The notes beneath the pieces were generated by a model. It saw only the letters and a list, made by a program, of their open reading frames with translations, did not search any database and was not told the origin of the DNA. Positions 11,331 to 22,896 of a stretch of 64,000 bases of DNA are shown piece by piece (position 1 is the first letter of the stretch; every line of letters begins with the position of its first letter). The DNA lies in the NCBI GenBank assembly GCA_036873755.1, contig JAVTVY010045365.1, forward strand, positions 150,709 through 214,708, read 5' to 3'. The stretch comes from Hanleya hanleyi. Taxonomy: Eukaryota > Mollusca > Polyplacophora > Lepidopleurida > Hanleyidae. The translations under genes were made by a program, and so were the position numbers.

Positions 11331-14216
11331 CTACTGATGTGGACTACTAATGAACCTCGACTTGAAGCTGTTCAAGGATTGTGCTTGTTTCAAATCAGAA
11401 TTTAGTGAGTTCCACAATTTGGCTCCAGAATAAGCTATGCTGCGTTGAAGATAGGATGTCTTGGGGCGAGGAACATATAGATTGTTGCTATTTGTTGCTC
11501 GAGTTTGTCTGTTTGTGATTTCATGGGTGAACAGAGCACTAATGTAAGTAGGATAGTAGTTGTACATTGCTTTATACATGAAAATCGCTTTTTGATATTC
11601 TATCCTCTGTGGTACACTCATCCAGTTGAGCTCTCTGAGCATTGGCTCTGTTGGGGTCTGATAATGGGCACCAAGAATCATTCTTGCTGCTCGCTTTTGT
11701 AGTTTATACACTCTGTCAGTTTGTCCTTGTGTGGCATTCCCCCATATTGTACAACAATAGTCAATGTGTGGAAGAACATATGCATTGCAAAATATGAGTT
11801 TGGCATCTCTTCGAAGGAGTTTTCTGTTATGGTAAAGAATGCCAAGGTTTTGAGATATCTTTTTACATATATGGTCTATGTGATCAGACCAGGATAAGGA
11901 TTCATCAATTATGAAGCCTAGAATTTTATCCTTAGAAACACTCTTTAGAGCCTGACCATTGACATCGATACTCAGTTGTTCATTGGAATTCTTTAATGTG
12001 TTGCTTCTTGAGCCCATTAGTATGATGTTTGATTTTGGAATATTGAAGTGCATTTTGTTGATTTTACACCATCCTTCAATAGTTATCAAATCCTGGTTCA
12101 GTTTTTCATTTATTATAGTGATAGTTGGCGCAGCATAATAAGCAGTGGTGTCATCGGCATATAAATCAACAGTACTATTCAAATTACATAACAGCAAATC
12201 ATTTACATAGATAACAAATAACAGTGGGCCCAATATGGACCCTTGTGGTACGCCTGCTTGAATATTTAGGGATTCAGATTTAGAGTTGGCAATCAAGACA
12301 TATTGTTTTCTGTTACACAGATACGATTCCATCCATCTGTAGGCTCCATTATCCAGCTTATAGAGTTTAAGCTTTTCTAGCAGAATTTCATGATTCACTG
12401 TGTCAAAGGCCTTTTTCAAGTCCAACTTTGCACAACCTACTAGGTGCCCTTTGTCAACTGATTTTAACCAGCTTTCAGTCATCTTTGTCAGTGCTGTTTG
12501 ACAGGAGTGTTTGCGACGGAAGCCAGACTGCCCTTGGCACAGTAAATCATGAGTTGTCAGAAAACCATAGAGACTATCATGAACATGTCGTTCAATGAGT
12601 TTTGATACAGAGCATAAAATAGAAATGGGACGATAATTATGAGCACATTTAGGATCATCAGATTTGAAGATAGGGACAATTTTTGCACCTTTCCACTCTT
12701 CTGGGAATTGTCCTGTTTTTGTACTGAGGTTTATGATAATTGACAAAGCTTCAGCTATAATAGGAGCTGCTAAATGGAGAAATCTAGGACTGATCAGGTC
12801 TGGGCCTGTACTTTTCTTAATATCTAAATTGTTCAAGTGTTGGTACACTGTTCCCACAGATATTTCAGGAATTGAGAAAAGCACATGCTCTGGGATCTTA
12901 TTGTTGATATGTTGACTAAGTTTACTGGTGTTTGGTAGATTTTGATTGGTTGTAGGGGAGTTGCTTGGTTGATGGTTACAGTTAGATGTTAGTGTGGCAG
13001 GAATGTCAGTGAAGTGTTTATTTAAGTGATTAGCAATGTCTACTCTGTCTGTGAGATAATCTCCATCTACCTTTAATCTATTAGGCCCAGTATGCTTTTC
13101 TACTGCTTTAATTTCATGGAGAACTTTCCAATTGTTTTGGGGTTTACCTTGATTTTGTTCCACCAGACTTTCCATATGTGATTTCTTAGCTTTATGCAGA
13201 AGACAGTTTGATTTATTGCGCCATATTTTAGCATTTTTTGTGTCACCATTATGGTGATAATAATTTCTCAGTTTTCTGGCCTTTTGTACCTCATCATCTT
13301 TCAACCAATCAGGGAGTTTATTACTTTTTACCCTTTTCTCTTGAAATGGTGCATGCTTATCAAGTACTTCAGTGAAATAAGTGGTAAATAGCTGTAATGC
13401 TGAGTCAGGATCTTCTTCAAGTTTTAGAGCTGCCCAAGGTTTCTCCATTAGATCTGTCAAGAATAGTTCGGAGTTGAATTGTTTAGTGTTCCTAAATTTG
13501 ATGGATTGGTGACTGTGTTTTGAAGATTTAATTTTGGGATTTTTTTTATATGATAAACAGACGGGGTAGTGATCACTTAGAGCCAGTTTGGGAACCTTGC
13601 AACATAGTACATTATTTACATCAGAAACATATATATGGTCAATTAATGTTTTGGATTTCTCTGTGATCCTGGTTGGTTCTTCTACCATTTGACTAAGGTG
13701 CAGACCTTCAATACACTGGGTCCATTTTTGAAGTGTACATGTGGTATTACCAAGAAGGTCAAAATTTAGGTCGCCCAACAGAATTACTTCTTTTGACTCC
13801 ATATACACCTTTTCCATCATCAAATCAAATTCGTCAATCCAAGATATTGTAGAGTCAGGGGGTCTATAAACAAAGCCTACAAAGAGTGATTTAGTGTGTG
13901 GACTTTGTATTTCAAGCCAAATAACCTCAATGTGCTCCCTCTCTAGATCTGATCTCCTCGTGAAGGGGATGTCCTGATTTATATAGGCTAATACTCCACC
14001 TCCCCTCTTGCGAGACCTATCCCTTCTTTCAATTTTGTAACCATCAATATTAACTTGTTTGTTTCCATGCCTGTTTTTGCGAAATGTTTCTGAAAATCCA
14101 ATAATATCTAGCTCTGATGATGGGAATGTAAACATGGAACGGATTTCATCTATTTTGGGAATTAGACTTTGAATATTGAAGTGACCAATTTTCAGACTTT
14201 TACGAGGGAGGTCCAT
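11331..14216 (-). CDS. LINE ORF2: endonuclease-reverse transcriptase
   Basis: An intact 961-residue frame. Residues about 8-222 form an APE-like endonuclease: FNIQSL at 13-18, SET at 42-44, GDLNFD at 148-153 and SDHYP at 214-218. Residues about 500-760 form a reverse transcriptase: AKLDLKKAFD (motif A, about 596), AGVPQGSILGP (motif B, about 654) and LYADD (catalytic box, 685-689). The C-terminus carries the HIDYCCTIWGNA and LWNSLN-type segments common in CR1/jockey proteins. It nicks target DNA and copies the element RNA. The start ATG overlaps the end of ORF1 by 17 bp in another frame, which suggests termination-reinitiation. It is the only long intact protein frame in the window. Confidence 0.93.
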   Translation of the reverse strand: MDLPRKSLKIGHFNIQSLIPKIDEIRSMFTFPSSELDIIGFSETFRKNRHGNKQVNIDGYKIERRDRSRKRGGGVLAYINQDIPFTRRSDLEREHIEVIWLEIQSPHTKSLFVGFVYRPPDSTISWIDEFDLMMEKVYMESKEVILLGDLNFDLLGNTTCTLQKWTQCIEGLHLSQMVEEPTRITEKSKTLIDHIYVSDVNNVLCCKVPKLALSDHYPVCLSYKKNPKIKSSKHSHQSIKFRNTKQFNSELFLTDLMEKPWAALKLEEDPDSALQLFTTYFTEVLDKHAPFQEKRVKSNKLPDWLKDDEVQKARKLRNYYHHNGDTKNAKIWRNKSNCLLHKAKKSHMESLVEQNQGKPQNNWKVLHEIKAVEKHTGPNRLKVDGDYLTDRVDIANHLNKHFTDIPATLTSNCNHQPSNSPTTNQNLPNTSKLSQHINNKIPEHVLFSIPEISVGTVYQHLNNLDIKKSTGPDLISPRFLHLAAPIIAEALSIIINLSTKTGQFPEEWKGAKIVPIFKSDDPKCAHNYRPISILCSVSKLIERHVHDSLYGFLTTHDLLCQGQSGFRRKHSCQTALTKMTESWLKSVDKGHLVGCAKLDLKKAFDTVNHEILLEKLKLYKLDNGAYRWMESYLCNRKQYVLIANSKSESLNIQAGVPQGSILGPLLFVIYVNDLLLCNLNSTVDLYADDTTAYYAAPTITIINEKLNQDLITIEGWCKINKMHFNIPKSNIILMGSRSNTLKNSNEQLSIDVNGQALKSVSKDKILGFIIDESLSWSDHIDHICKKISQNLGILYHNRKLLRRDAKLIFCNAYVLPHIDYCCTIWGNATQGQTDRVYKLQKRAARMILGAHYQTPTEPMLRELNWMSVPQRIEYQKAIFMYKAMYNYYPTYISALFTHEITNRQTRATNSNNLYVPRPKTSYLQRSIAYSGAKLWNSLNSDLKQAQSLNSFKSRFISSPHQ

Positions 14217-16293
14217 AAGACGGACTAGACGCTTGTAATTTCAATTTGTAGAATTTCAGTTGAGGTAATGTGAAATATTTGTAGACATTGTTATAGTTAT
14301 GTTGGGATGGTAGGTTCATGGGATGAACATAATCATATACATTAATAAATTTTAGACATTCATAGTCATAATAATATTTGTAAACACATAAATATTCTAA
14401 AATATCACACTGAACATCTGAATAAGCAGACATAGGAGTAACATTGGCATTAATATGACTAGTACTATTTGTTTCCCTACATAAGAGAACTTCACTTATG
14501 TCTACAGTTTGTTGATCACAGTCACGGGTGACACAACAGCTATTACCATGAGCACTGAGGTTAATAGCAAGTGATGGAGAACTTTGGTAAGTGGTTAATG
14601 AGTTGGTAGAACTGTCAATGATGCTAGCACAATTGTTAGCACAGTCAAACTTATTACATTCAGAGCAGAGTGTACTAAAGATGTCAAACCTGTTAGTATT
14701 AGCACTAATGGATTCACTGTTTACTATAGCAGATATTTTCAGTGGTATATGCGGCACACTTGTCACTTGTTTTGGGGTTACAAGTACATCCTTGCCTACT
14801 GCTCAAGAAGTTTCACAGTGTTTCACTTTGTGTCCGGGCTTGTGGCATTTTTTGCAGATGACAGGATGATCATGCCAACATTTATCCTGAAGATGTCCAC
14901 CCTCCCCACAAAAGTGGCACCGCGGCTGTGGTGATTCTGCATTTCTTTGGCCGTGGATGTTGAATTTCGATTTCCTGGGAGTGGAGTACTCTAGTAGAAT
15001 CTGTATGTGGCGATTAATGTTTTTCAGAAGAGTGGATGTCCCTTTTGCACTGATGTGTAGCCCATCACCTACAAGTAGTTCTCTATTTATTTTCCCCGTA
15101 GGCAGGAAGAAGGTGCAGGCGTTGTCAATGTAATCTATATCATACCACACTGCTAGTCCGTGAAGTCGATCATTCACCTCCTTAATAACAGAGTTCACCT
15201 TTTGAGAGTCCATGCGTGGGAGCAGTCCAGATATTATTAGGTTTGTATCTGGTGACAAGTCATACACTATATTCAGCATTTCATCGTAGTCTGCAATGAT
15301 CTTGTCAACATCTGGTCTGTGCGAGGAACAATTATTCGTCCCAACGTGTAGTACAATTGTTCCAAAGTCTGACAGAGGTTCCATTCGTTGTACTTTGTCA
15401 GTCACATCATTAATGGAAGCTCCTCTCAGTGTTCTCACATTGGTCCCCTTTTTTAGTCCCTTCATCTTTATCCCTTGTAGTAAGGAGTCTCCAATCACCA
15501 ACACAGATTTCTGTGATAGTGAAGCTCTGTCCTTATCTGGTGCTCCAATATTTGAAGGTGTAAAAATTACCCCTGAGTTATCAACCTTCTTCAGAGGAGC
15601 TGGGATCACAGCAGGCTTGGCTAGATGGGGTTCCTTCTTGCCAGTTGAATTTTGACCCTTTCCCAAGATTACAGGAATAGAGTAGATATGTGTTCATCCC
15701 TGGTCAAGTGTTTGCACAGCTGTGCCTGTACATGGCTCTGGCTCTGCTGAATGTGTCTCTGTCTGGGTGGAGACTACACTGTAACTCCCTTGTCTGTCCC
15801 TTTGTTTTTCCTTAGCCAGCTCAGTCTCTAATTTTCCTATTTGTTGTTTTAGGCTTAATACTTCATTCTGCAGCTCTTTTTTGGTACTCAAAATCTCATG
15901 AAAACATCTATCACATGAACAATCATGTTCTGCACTGTGTCCACTAGTTGACAGAGTTATATGGACCTGTGACTTATGTGTGGACCCAGCAGTGTTTATC
16001 CTGGCATGGTTGGCCCTCAATCCATGTTGAAGAGGGGTGGAGTTTCCATTCATTTCACTGGCCTTGAAACTACTGTTGAGATCTTCATTAGCAGAGTTAA
16101 TACTGTCACCCAAAGTCCAAACCTTTTTAACTGCAGTTTGAGATGACTGTCCCACAATATCATCCAGGGTAAATCCTTCAAATTCAGGGCTGTCAATGGA
16201 GCTGTTGGAGCCAGTCTGTTCCATTGAATTTGTAGGGCTTGATGATTCTGCCATCTTGGATTTCTGTTCTAGGCTCTTCACAGATAGTTGCAA
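14200..16293 (-). pseudogene. LINE ORF1 with SGNH and zinc knuckles, two in-frame TGA codons
   Basis: One continuous frame of 698 codons interrupted only by TGA at 15694-15696 and 14803-14805. Part 1 (199 residues) is acidic and Ser-rich with a predicted coiled coil (ILSTKKELQNEVLSLKQQIG). Part 2 contains an SGNH-hydrolase-like domain (VLVIGDSLLQG with nucleophile Ser, VLHVGTNN, and GDGLHIS with Asp and His), then two CCHC knuckles (CHFCGEGGHLQDKC and CKKCHKPGHKVKHC). Part 3 (188 residues) is Ser/Asn/Cys-rich and ends YGPPS, overlapping the ORF2 start. Such ORF1 proteins bind element RNA. Ordinary nonsense decay is the simplest reading; the first TGA may instead separate two proteins, and readthrough cannot be excluded. 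Confidence 0.8.
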
Positions 16294-16463
16294 GCTTAAT
16301 CACACTTTACCAAAGTGAACCTTCATCTAAAAAGTGCATCAGTTGATGGTAGGTATGTTCACACTGACCTTTGTAGACCTGATTTCCTTAACTGAAGTAG
16401 TAATTTTGAAGAGCACTGTGAAGAGAGAACTTGTCAGGCAGCCATCTTGGATTTTGTCATATT

Positions 16464-16833
16464 CATAAGAGAACAGATACAGGTCAGCCAACAGGGGTGC
16501 ACAATTAGTACCCATTGGAATGCCTATATGCTGCTGATATATTGTGTTGCCAAATTTCACATAGATATTTTTAATGAGAAATTCAAGCAACTCTATAAAC
16601 AAAGAAACATCCCATGAATGATATCTCTTGTATGTAGTAGAGCCAAAGAATGCTTTATGGCTTCCGACATCAATACATCCACGATCAGTCTTCCTGAACA
16701 CAGACACTATTAACGAACCTAGACGGTCAATAAGGTCCTGATGAGGGATTGTAGTATAGAGAGTCGAGAAATCCCATGTGGATACATGTTTGTACGGTAT
16801 GTGACCTTTAGCATCAAGCTCTTCCGTAATGCA
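16464..16833 (-). pseudogene. PLE-A reverse transcriptase, central part
   Basis: Open on the minus strand from about 16833 to the LINE border. It encodes ITEELDAKGHIPYKH, motif A WDFSTLYTTIPHQDLID, FRKTDRGCIDVGSHKAFFG, and the motif-B region GIPMGTNCAPLLADLYLF followed by SYEY, where the CR1-like LINE interrupts it. The rest lies at 11135-10619. This is the best-preserved RT palm in the window outside the LINE. The motifs match a widespread invertebrate RT group that I place with Penelope-like elements; that placement is from memory and not tested. Confidence 0.75.
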
Positions 16834-16837
16834 CGTT

Positions 16838-16962
16838 CATGCCAAAAATCAAGGTTCTAATGTCAACGGTTCTCCTTATTTTGCCGACGAAAGGAGTCGG
16901 ATGGACTCACTCACTCACCCATTACCGAACAATTTGCAAATGGTAGCCTACTTCGTAGGAAT
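16838..16962 (-). repeat. SINE body fragment
   Basis: Reverse complement of the SINE body at about 6175-6285: TCCTTATTTTGCCGACGAAA, GGATGGACTCACTCACTCAC and GTAGCCTACTTCGTAGGA. It sits exactly at the right border of the nested block that splits the RT-B copy, mirroring CCTACGAAGTAGG at 9790 on the left border. Confidence 0.65.
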
Positions 16963-16965
16963 ATG

Positions 16966-17112
16966 CTACATTCTGAGTAAACGACGATTTCAATCAGCTG
17001 CAGGGAACACTATCACGTCAACATGTCAAACAAGGCTATTCGAACAAACGCTTCCATTCAAAGTTTCTCAAATTTTGTGATAAATATCCCACACTGAGAA
17101 GAATAGTTTTTA
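16966..17112 (+). pseudogene. Decayed RT-B, second part
   Basis: Continues the RT-B copy cut at 9775, from the GAGTAAACGACGATTTCAATCA segment through CATTCAAAGTTTCTCAAATT to the tail start at TTTTTACTTTCAC. Removing 9776-16965 restores the order seen at 22202-22896. Confidence 0.6.
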
Positions 17113-19054
17113 CTTTCACAAGGTAACTATAAATCTCACTACCTGGTAAGTTATCTGCCTCTGTGATATTTCATATAAAGTAATTATAAATGCGAAATAC
17201 GTTAATGTTGCTGTCACGGTAATTTTTTTCCATAGAGGTCGTTTGAATATCATGTGTTTTACATCTCCATGGTGTTAAAACGAACAGGCACAATCAAAGT
17301 GTCACTCTGATAAGAAAATACTCAGACAGAGGCTTGGAAATTCACTTGGATTAAAGAATAGTGGTGAATGTTTATGATTTCATTGGAAACCATATTGTGT
17401 ATTTATTATTTTTATTCCGAGAGTCGAGAGAGAAGCGGTCAACACTGTTGCGGAAAGAATTCATGATTTTTAATGATGGCTACAAGACTTCTATTATGTT
17501 CCAAATATCAAATCCGTACCTCTGATCAGATAATTAAATCCATATGATTAATGCCACAATATGGAAATCAGTGTTCTCTGTATGGTGTTCACATTTCAAT
17601 TCTTTCGGTGACAAATCAAGGAGACGTTCATCCAAATATCATAGATGCTCCAAAGAGTAAACAATGTAGTCTTCACGTTATAGATAAAATGAATGAATAT
17701 CGTCTCCAGAAAACACAAAACTTCGGACAATATGTTGGCATCTACATCTAAACATCACCAATCAATGCAATCTGATCAATCAGTCGATATTTCAAGTAAC
17801 CTGTCATAGATGGTATTATTGATTGAGATGATAAGACGAACTCTTTCACTTCGTGAGAACTATATCAACTATAACGCGGGGACCTCCTCTCATGGATTGC
17901 CGTTTGAGGATTTTTTGTTGATGCAGCCAATAGGACATAAACTAAACTAAAGAACAGGTGGCAAATATATGAAGATGTGTTTAACAAGAACATAAAGTGC
18001 GTTGATAACAAAGTGAACTTCGACAGATATTACTCAGGATGTACTGGCACTAAAATTAAAAAGGGCAAACGACTTAAGACCTGTATTGGTCGTACATTAT
18101 GTTACACGATATGTTCATACTCTGGAGCAGGACTATAAACGGCTGAACAAAAACTGTAGTCATAATGAGATTGTATAGAATGACGCTGGTGTCCGCGTCT
18201 TTGATTAGGTAATTGATCAAAAGCTGGCTATTCGGTTAATTTGAACATTTTACCTCGAGAGTAGAACATTATATTGAAGACCTCTTGAATAAACTAATTG
18301 GGACTGATACAAGGTATAGAATGAGAAATATGTCAACTGAGTGGTATAAACCGAATGGCAACTTGTTTTTGCTAACAAGCCAGATGGCCGTGTTTTGAAG
18401 GAACTGATACCACACTGGAACGGTCGTTTCAAATTGGATCATCGCTCGATTTTTCTGCTCCTGTTGTGACCGCTTTCCATCCCACACCTCATGAAATTCG
18501 GTTGGCAAGGTTCTGAATAGTCACCAATTTCATCACGGATCGGCCGCGTCAAGGATAACAGGCTTTCTGTTATAATTGTGCCATTAGTAGTAAGGGGCTC
18601 GGCTAACGGGTTTAATCCTCTTGACCTCTGCAACCTCTCTCGACGATGCCATCAACTTTTCTAGCCATTTAACAATAGAAATGGTACGGCCGAGATTGAA
18701 AGCTTGCTGACACAAATGAAAGCTAAATATACTCCCGTTTTCACCATGTCTCTGCAATTTATTAGACTTATGACTCAATTTCACCAACGTATCAATACAG
18801 ATCTCGCGATTAGCCAGTCAATAAATGGACTCCGATTAGCCCACCAAACGGCATCGTCTGGATTCTTAAATTATATCTGGCATCTACCATTCTGAATGAG
18901 ATGGTTAAGTGACATAAGTGGCATAAGAAAATCCATGCAATTAATATTACGGACTCTCTATACCCATAAAAGGCAATGTTCATTACGGGCAGGAAATCGT
19001 GAAGGATGTTATATATTGTGTTTGCCAGGCACTACGATTAAATATGTATGAATA
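17113..19054 (+). repeat. PLE-unit tail, b and c blocks
   Basis: Tail (17113-17540), then b (17541-18290) nearly identical at its start to 4907-5455, then c (18291-19054). The b copy is shorter than 1441-2440 and joins c without d. The AAGCCAGATGGCCGTGTTTT region at about 18378 shows a deletion of the CACTAGTATCGC segment compared with 8035. No gene. Confidence 0.6.
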
Positions 19055-19185
19055 TGGTCGACAGAATTGGGTGCTAATACTGTTATATGGATATGGAATA
19101 GGTCTTTGGATTATGGACGCGGATATTCTTTAATGGACGACGGCTGAATTATGAATGACGGACTAGACGCTTGTATTGAGAACAA
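19055..19185 (+). repeat. 5'-truncated PLE-A 3'-end insertion
   Basis: About 130 bp identical in order to the last part of the PLE-A tail (GGTGCTAATACTGTTATATGG through GACTAGACGCTTGTATTG), placed inside block c. Its 3' end coincides with that of 23905, 10216 and a fragment near 60267-60350. This suggests that the element terminates here and inserts as 5'-truncated copies. Confidence 0.55.
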
Positions 19186-19269
19186 CAACTTGCTTCCACA
19201 AATATAAATTCCATGTCAAATCATTCATCAACTGCGAATGATAAAGTACTGATTGGCCTCAAATCGTTA

Positions 19270-19687
19270 TCAAATGGATAATCGCTATATAAATGACGCA
19301 GTGAAGGATATATATCCAAATTCTTCGGATTTGCAGGAAACTACAGACATCATATTTAGACCAAAATCTCTATAAAAATGAAGCGGGTCTCCTCTCTCGT
19401 TGACTTTATGACAAAAGAGATGATTACAATTTCGACATCGTAAACTATCCCCTTCTGGACAGTAATATTCCAGTGGGACCTACATATCTCGCCTAGTAGC
19501 ATTTGCTAGATCCTGTGCTAAATGTGACGATTTTAATAAACGTCACAAAAAATTATTACAGAAACTTAAAATACAGGGTCATATCCTCAAAAGCCCCCAT
19601 TCAAAGTTTCTCAAATTTGGCGATACATATCAAATGCTGACAGCAAAACATGAGCGTAGCATGCAAGATCTATGGCGTTACGTTTAG
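19270..19687 (+). pseudogene. PLE-A reverse transcriptase, C-terminal part
   Basis: Begins at the VDNRYINDAVKDIYP segment just after the catalytic box and ends at the terminal DLWRYV with TAG at 19685-19687. A TGGACCTACATATCTCGCC deletion removes the AYGV codons, and several frameshifts lie around ATTTAGACCAAAATCTC. It is joined upstream to block c at GATTGGCCTC, so RT motifs A-C are missing. Confidence 0.65.
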
Positions 19688-20015
19688 TGTCTAATTCTGC
19701 TTGACCCGGGCCTATGGGGGCGTATTAACCCATTCAATTCAAGATCCTCACGATGTTCATATGAACAACCACAATGAAAGCCTGAATGAGATACATTATT
19801 CTCTAGATGACAACTTTACAACGTACATCATATGGATAAGGAATACTGATCAGCGATACGGATTTGATATTTTGGAGCATGCTGATATCTTGCCGGCATC
19901 ATTGAAAACTTTTCATTCATTTCAATAGCCCGGCATCCTTTTCCACCATATTTATAGGTTGTGTTTAATCGTAAGCGGGAGGCACTGGCCGGGTTTTTAA
20001 AATGAAAACGTGTCA
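19688..20015 (+). repeat. PLE-A tail with small frame
   Basis: Tail landmark GACCCGGGCCTATGGGGGCG. An open frame from 19761 reads MNNHNESLNEIHYSLDDNF and ITTYIIW-like residues to TAG at 19928, parallel to 5786-5950. It then crosses into the tRNA-like end of block c (GTAAGCGGGAGGCACTGGCC). Confidence 0.45.
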
Positions 20016-20650
20016 CAGGGATATCAATGTCAGAATACAAGCGTCTAGTTCGTCATTCAATATTCATAAGCCTTTCTTTACTTCTACCGAAGTAATGGAT
20101 ATCGTTCTTGGGATGGGTTTTTTAAAGAATTCCTCATTATGGATATTTATGTGAAATTCGATACCTCAGTACACCAACAGCGTATAGATTTCTCAATGAA
20201 AACACACGCATCACGTTTGTCACATTTATATATGCTCACGTATGAATACCCCTATAAGCAGAACATATGAAAAGATAACCCTTGCAAGTCCCACACCTCT
20301 CCATTCACCAAACCCTATATAGATGATCTCCTCGTTTTGGATAATTCCCGTTTAAGCGAAGCTGGAAGGATATATACGCCCCGTCACTAGACACAACCAC
20401 TGATAGTCCACATGATGGAACATCATATTTAGAGGAATACCTCCATAAAATAAAATGAATAGTTGACCGCTCATTTCTGGATAGTAATAGTCTAGAAGAA
20501 CCTGCATATGGTATACGAGTGTCATCTGGTATCATTTTTTAGTTTCCGAGTAAAATGAACCTTATTGCAGAAACGTGTCAAACAAGGCTATTCCGCCAAA
20601 CGCTTCCATTCGAAGTTTCTCAAATTATGAGAATGAATAGTTTTTATTTT
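20016..20650 (+). pseudogene. Decayed RT-B copy
   Basis: Same start point and order as the other RT-B copies, with stops throughout. At about 20038-20066 a 28-bp reverse-complement fragment of the PLE-A 3' terminus (ACAAGCGTCTAGTTCGTCAT) is inserted between CAGAAT and CATAAG. The RT-B core follows, including ATAGATGATCTCCTCG (YIDDLL remnant). Confidence 0.6.
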
Positions 20651-22200
20651 CACAAGGTAAATCTCACTTCCTGGTAAGTTAACTGGCTCTGTGATATTTC
20701 ATATGAAGTAATTGTAAACGTGACAATAGGTTAATTTTCCTGTCACTGTATTTTTTCCCACACGGTGATGCAAATATCATTTCAGAGCTAGGGTCGTTAG
20801 AATATCATGTGTTTTACATGTCCATCGCGTTAAATTGAACAGCCACAATCAAAACGTGACTCAGATATGTACATACTCAGAAAACGACTTGGATAAAGAA
20901 TAATGGTCAGTGATTAGGAATTTATCACTGAATAAGCTAATTGTGGCATCTCTGAATAAGCTAATTGGGACTGATACAAGGTATAGATTTAGTAATATGC
21001 AAGCTGGGTGGAGTGAACCGAATGGCAATTTGTTTTGCTAACATGCCACTAGTATCGCTTAAAGATGACCGTTTTTTGAAGGAAATCATATCACACTGGA
21101 AAGGTCGCATCAAATTGGATTATCACTCGCATTTCTGCTCCTGTTGCTGCCGCTTTCCATCTCACATCTCATGAAACTCGGTTGGCGCGGTCCTGAATGG
21201 TAACCAATTTCGTTACGGAACGGTCACATGCTCTCTTTTATAATTACGACATAAAGAGGACGGGGTTCGGTTAACGGGTTAAGACCTCATGAACTCTGCT
21301 ATATCTCTCTCCTCCAAGACGCCATCAACTTCATTTATCAACAGAAATTGTTCGGCAGAATTTGAAAGCTTTTTGACCCAAATGAAAGCTAGATAAAGTC
21401 CCGTTTTCAGCATGTCTATACAATTTATTCGACTTACGACCCAATTTCTACAGATCCTGTGATTAGCCATACAATAAATGGACTCCCATAAGCCCAGCAC
21501 GCTGCATCGTCTCGACGCTTCATTTCATTCCCATATCTCGATAAAATTCATATCTGGCATCTACCATGCGGCATGAGATGGCTGAAGTGTTTGCGGCATA
21601 ACACGAATCTATTTAATTAATATTTCGGACTCTAGGTGTACCCATAAAAGGCAATGTTCATTTACGAGCAGGAACTCGCAATGGATGTCCTATATTGTAT
21701 GTGCCGGGCACTTCGATTAAATATGTATAAATATGGTCGAGACTGTTGAGAAGAACGACTTCCTTACACAAATGTAAATTCTATGCCAAATTATTCATTA
21801 ACTGCGAATGATAAAGTACTGATTGGCCTTCAAAGTCTGACAATAATAGGAGATAATGTAAGAGAGGATAACCCTTGTCTGATGTAAAAAATGTAGCGCA
21901 AGGTCACTGACAAGGTAACGGCTTCAGGGAAGTCATTCAACAACGTCTCTCGCTTAGACCGCACTGCAGCCCCCTAATTGTTAGAGCTACGGCTTGGCTG
22001 AGATACAAATCAAATGGTTCTTGTGTTCTACTTGGATAAGCAGTCATAATATTGGCCTTTGGGGTCATATGACCTCATTTCAGTACGCCGGCATCTTTTT
22101 CCACAACCTTTATATATTGCGTTTAATCGTAAGCGGGAGATACTGGATTCAATTCCTGGCCGGGCCGGGTCAGATCAGAAAATGAAAATGAAAACGAGTC
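20651..22200 (+). repeat. PLE-unit tail and block c
   Basis: Tail (20651-20935) joined directly to c (20936-22200), the same tail-c junction as 7930. The sequence around the junction is nearly identical in the two (GAATTTATCACTGAATAAGC), so both derive from one rearranged unit. It ends with the split tRNA-like segment. Confidence 0.6.
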
Positions 22201-22201
22201 A

Positions 22202-22896
22202 CCGCGATATTAATGTCAGAAGCCATAAGCCTTTGTTCACTTCTACCGAAGTAATGGATATCTTTCTTGGGATGATTTTTTTTTACAGAATTTCACGAAT
22301 TTCTCATTATGTGAAACTCGGTACCACAATACACAAACAGCGTAAAGCCTTTCAAATGGATAGAGATGGTGCACCACGTTTGTCAGATCTATATATGCTC
22401 TCGTATGAATACACCTGTATGCCGAAATTGTGAGAAGATAACCATTTCAAGTCCCCCACCTTTTCATTCAGCAAACCCTGTATAACCGATCTCCTCGCTT
22501 TGGATAAACCTCGTTTAAGCGAAACTGGATGGAAAAATACGCCCCGTCACTAGACTCAACCAGTGATAGTTCAGATGGTACATCATATTTAGACGAATAC
22601 CTCCATAAAATGAAAAAAAGGATTATTCTCACTTCGACTGCAAGAAAGACGATTAAAATTTTGACATAATTGACCACTCATTTCTGGATAGTAATATTCT
22701 AGAAGAATCTGCATATGGTACAATGTATATGAGTGTCATCTGGTATCATTTGCTAGATTCTGAGTAAATTAACGAATTCAGTCAGCTCCAGAGAAAATTA
22801 CTGGAGAAAGGTTTCAAACAATGCTATTCCACCAAACGCTCCCGTTCGAATTTTCTCAAATTTTATGATAAATATCCCAAACTGACGGCAAAATAG
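22202..22896 (+). pseudogene. Decayed RT-B copy
   Basis: Follows the RT-B order. A locally open frame covers 22059-22433 and includes the remnant of the IYKQRKAFQMDRDGAP region (motif B). It breaks before the catalytic box, whose codons have decayed (CTGTATAACCGATCTCCTCG). Frameshifted codons downstream still resemble DYPFLDSNI. Confidence 0.6.

Larger units (their letters stand above)
11142..16457 (-). mobile_element. Near-full-length CR1-like non-LTR retrotransposon
   Basis: A 5.3-kb LINE on the minus strand: 5' region at 16457-16294, a long ORF1 frame, an overlapping ORF2, and a 3' UTR ending in AATAAAGTTTATCAATCAATC with a (TCAA)n tail. A 6-bp direct repeat CATATT flanks it (11136-11141 and 16458-16463). 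It has landed inside the RT gene of an inverted PLE-A copy, between the FSYEY and MQALSK positions, with loss of a few target bases. An SGNH/zinc-knuckle ORF1 plus an endonuclease-RT ORF2 and a short microsatellite tail fit the CR1/L2 group; the exact clade needs a tree. Confidence 0.9.
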
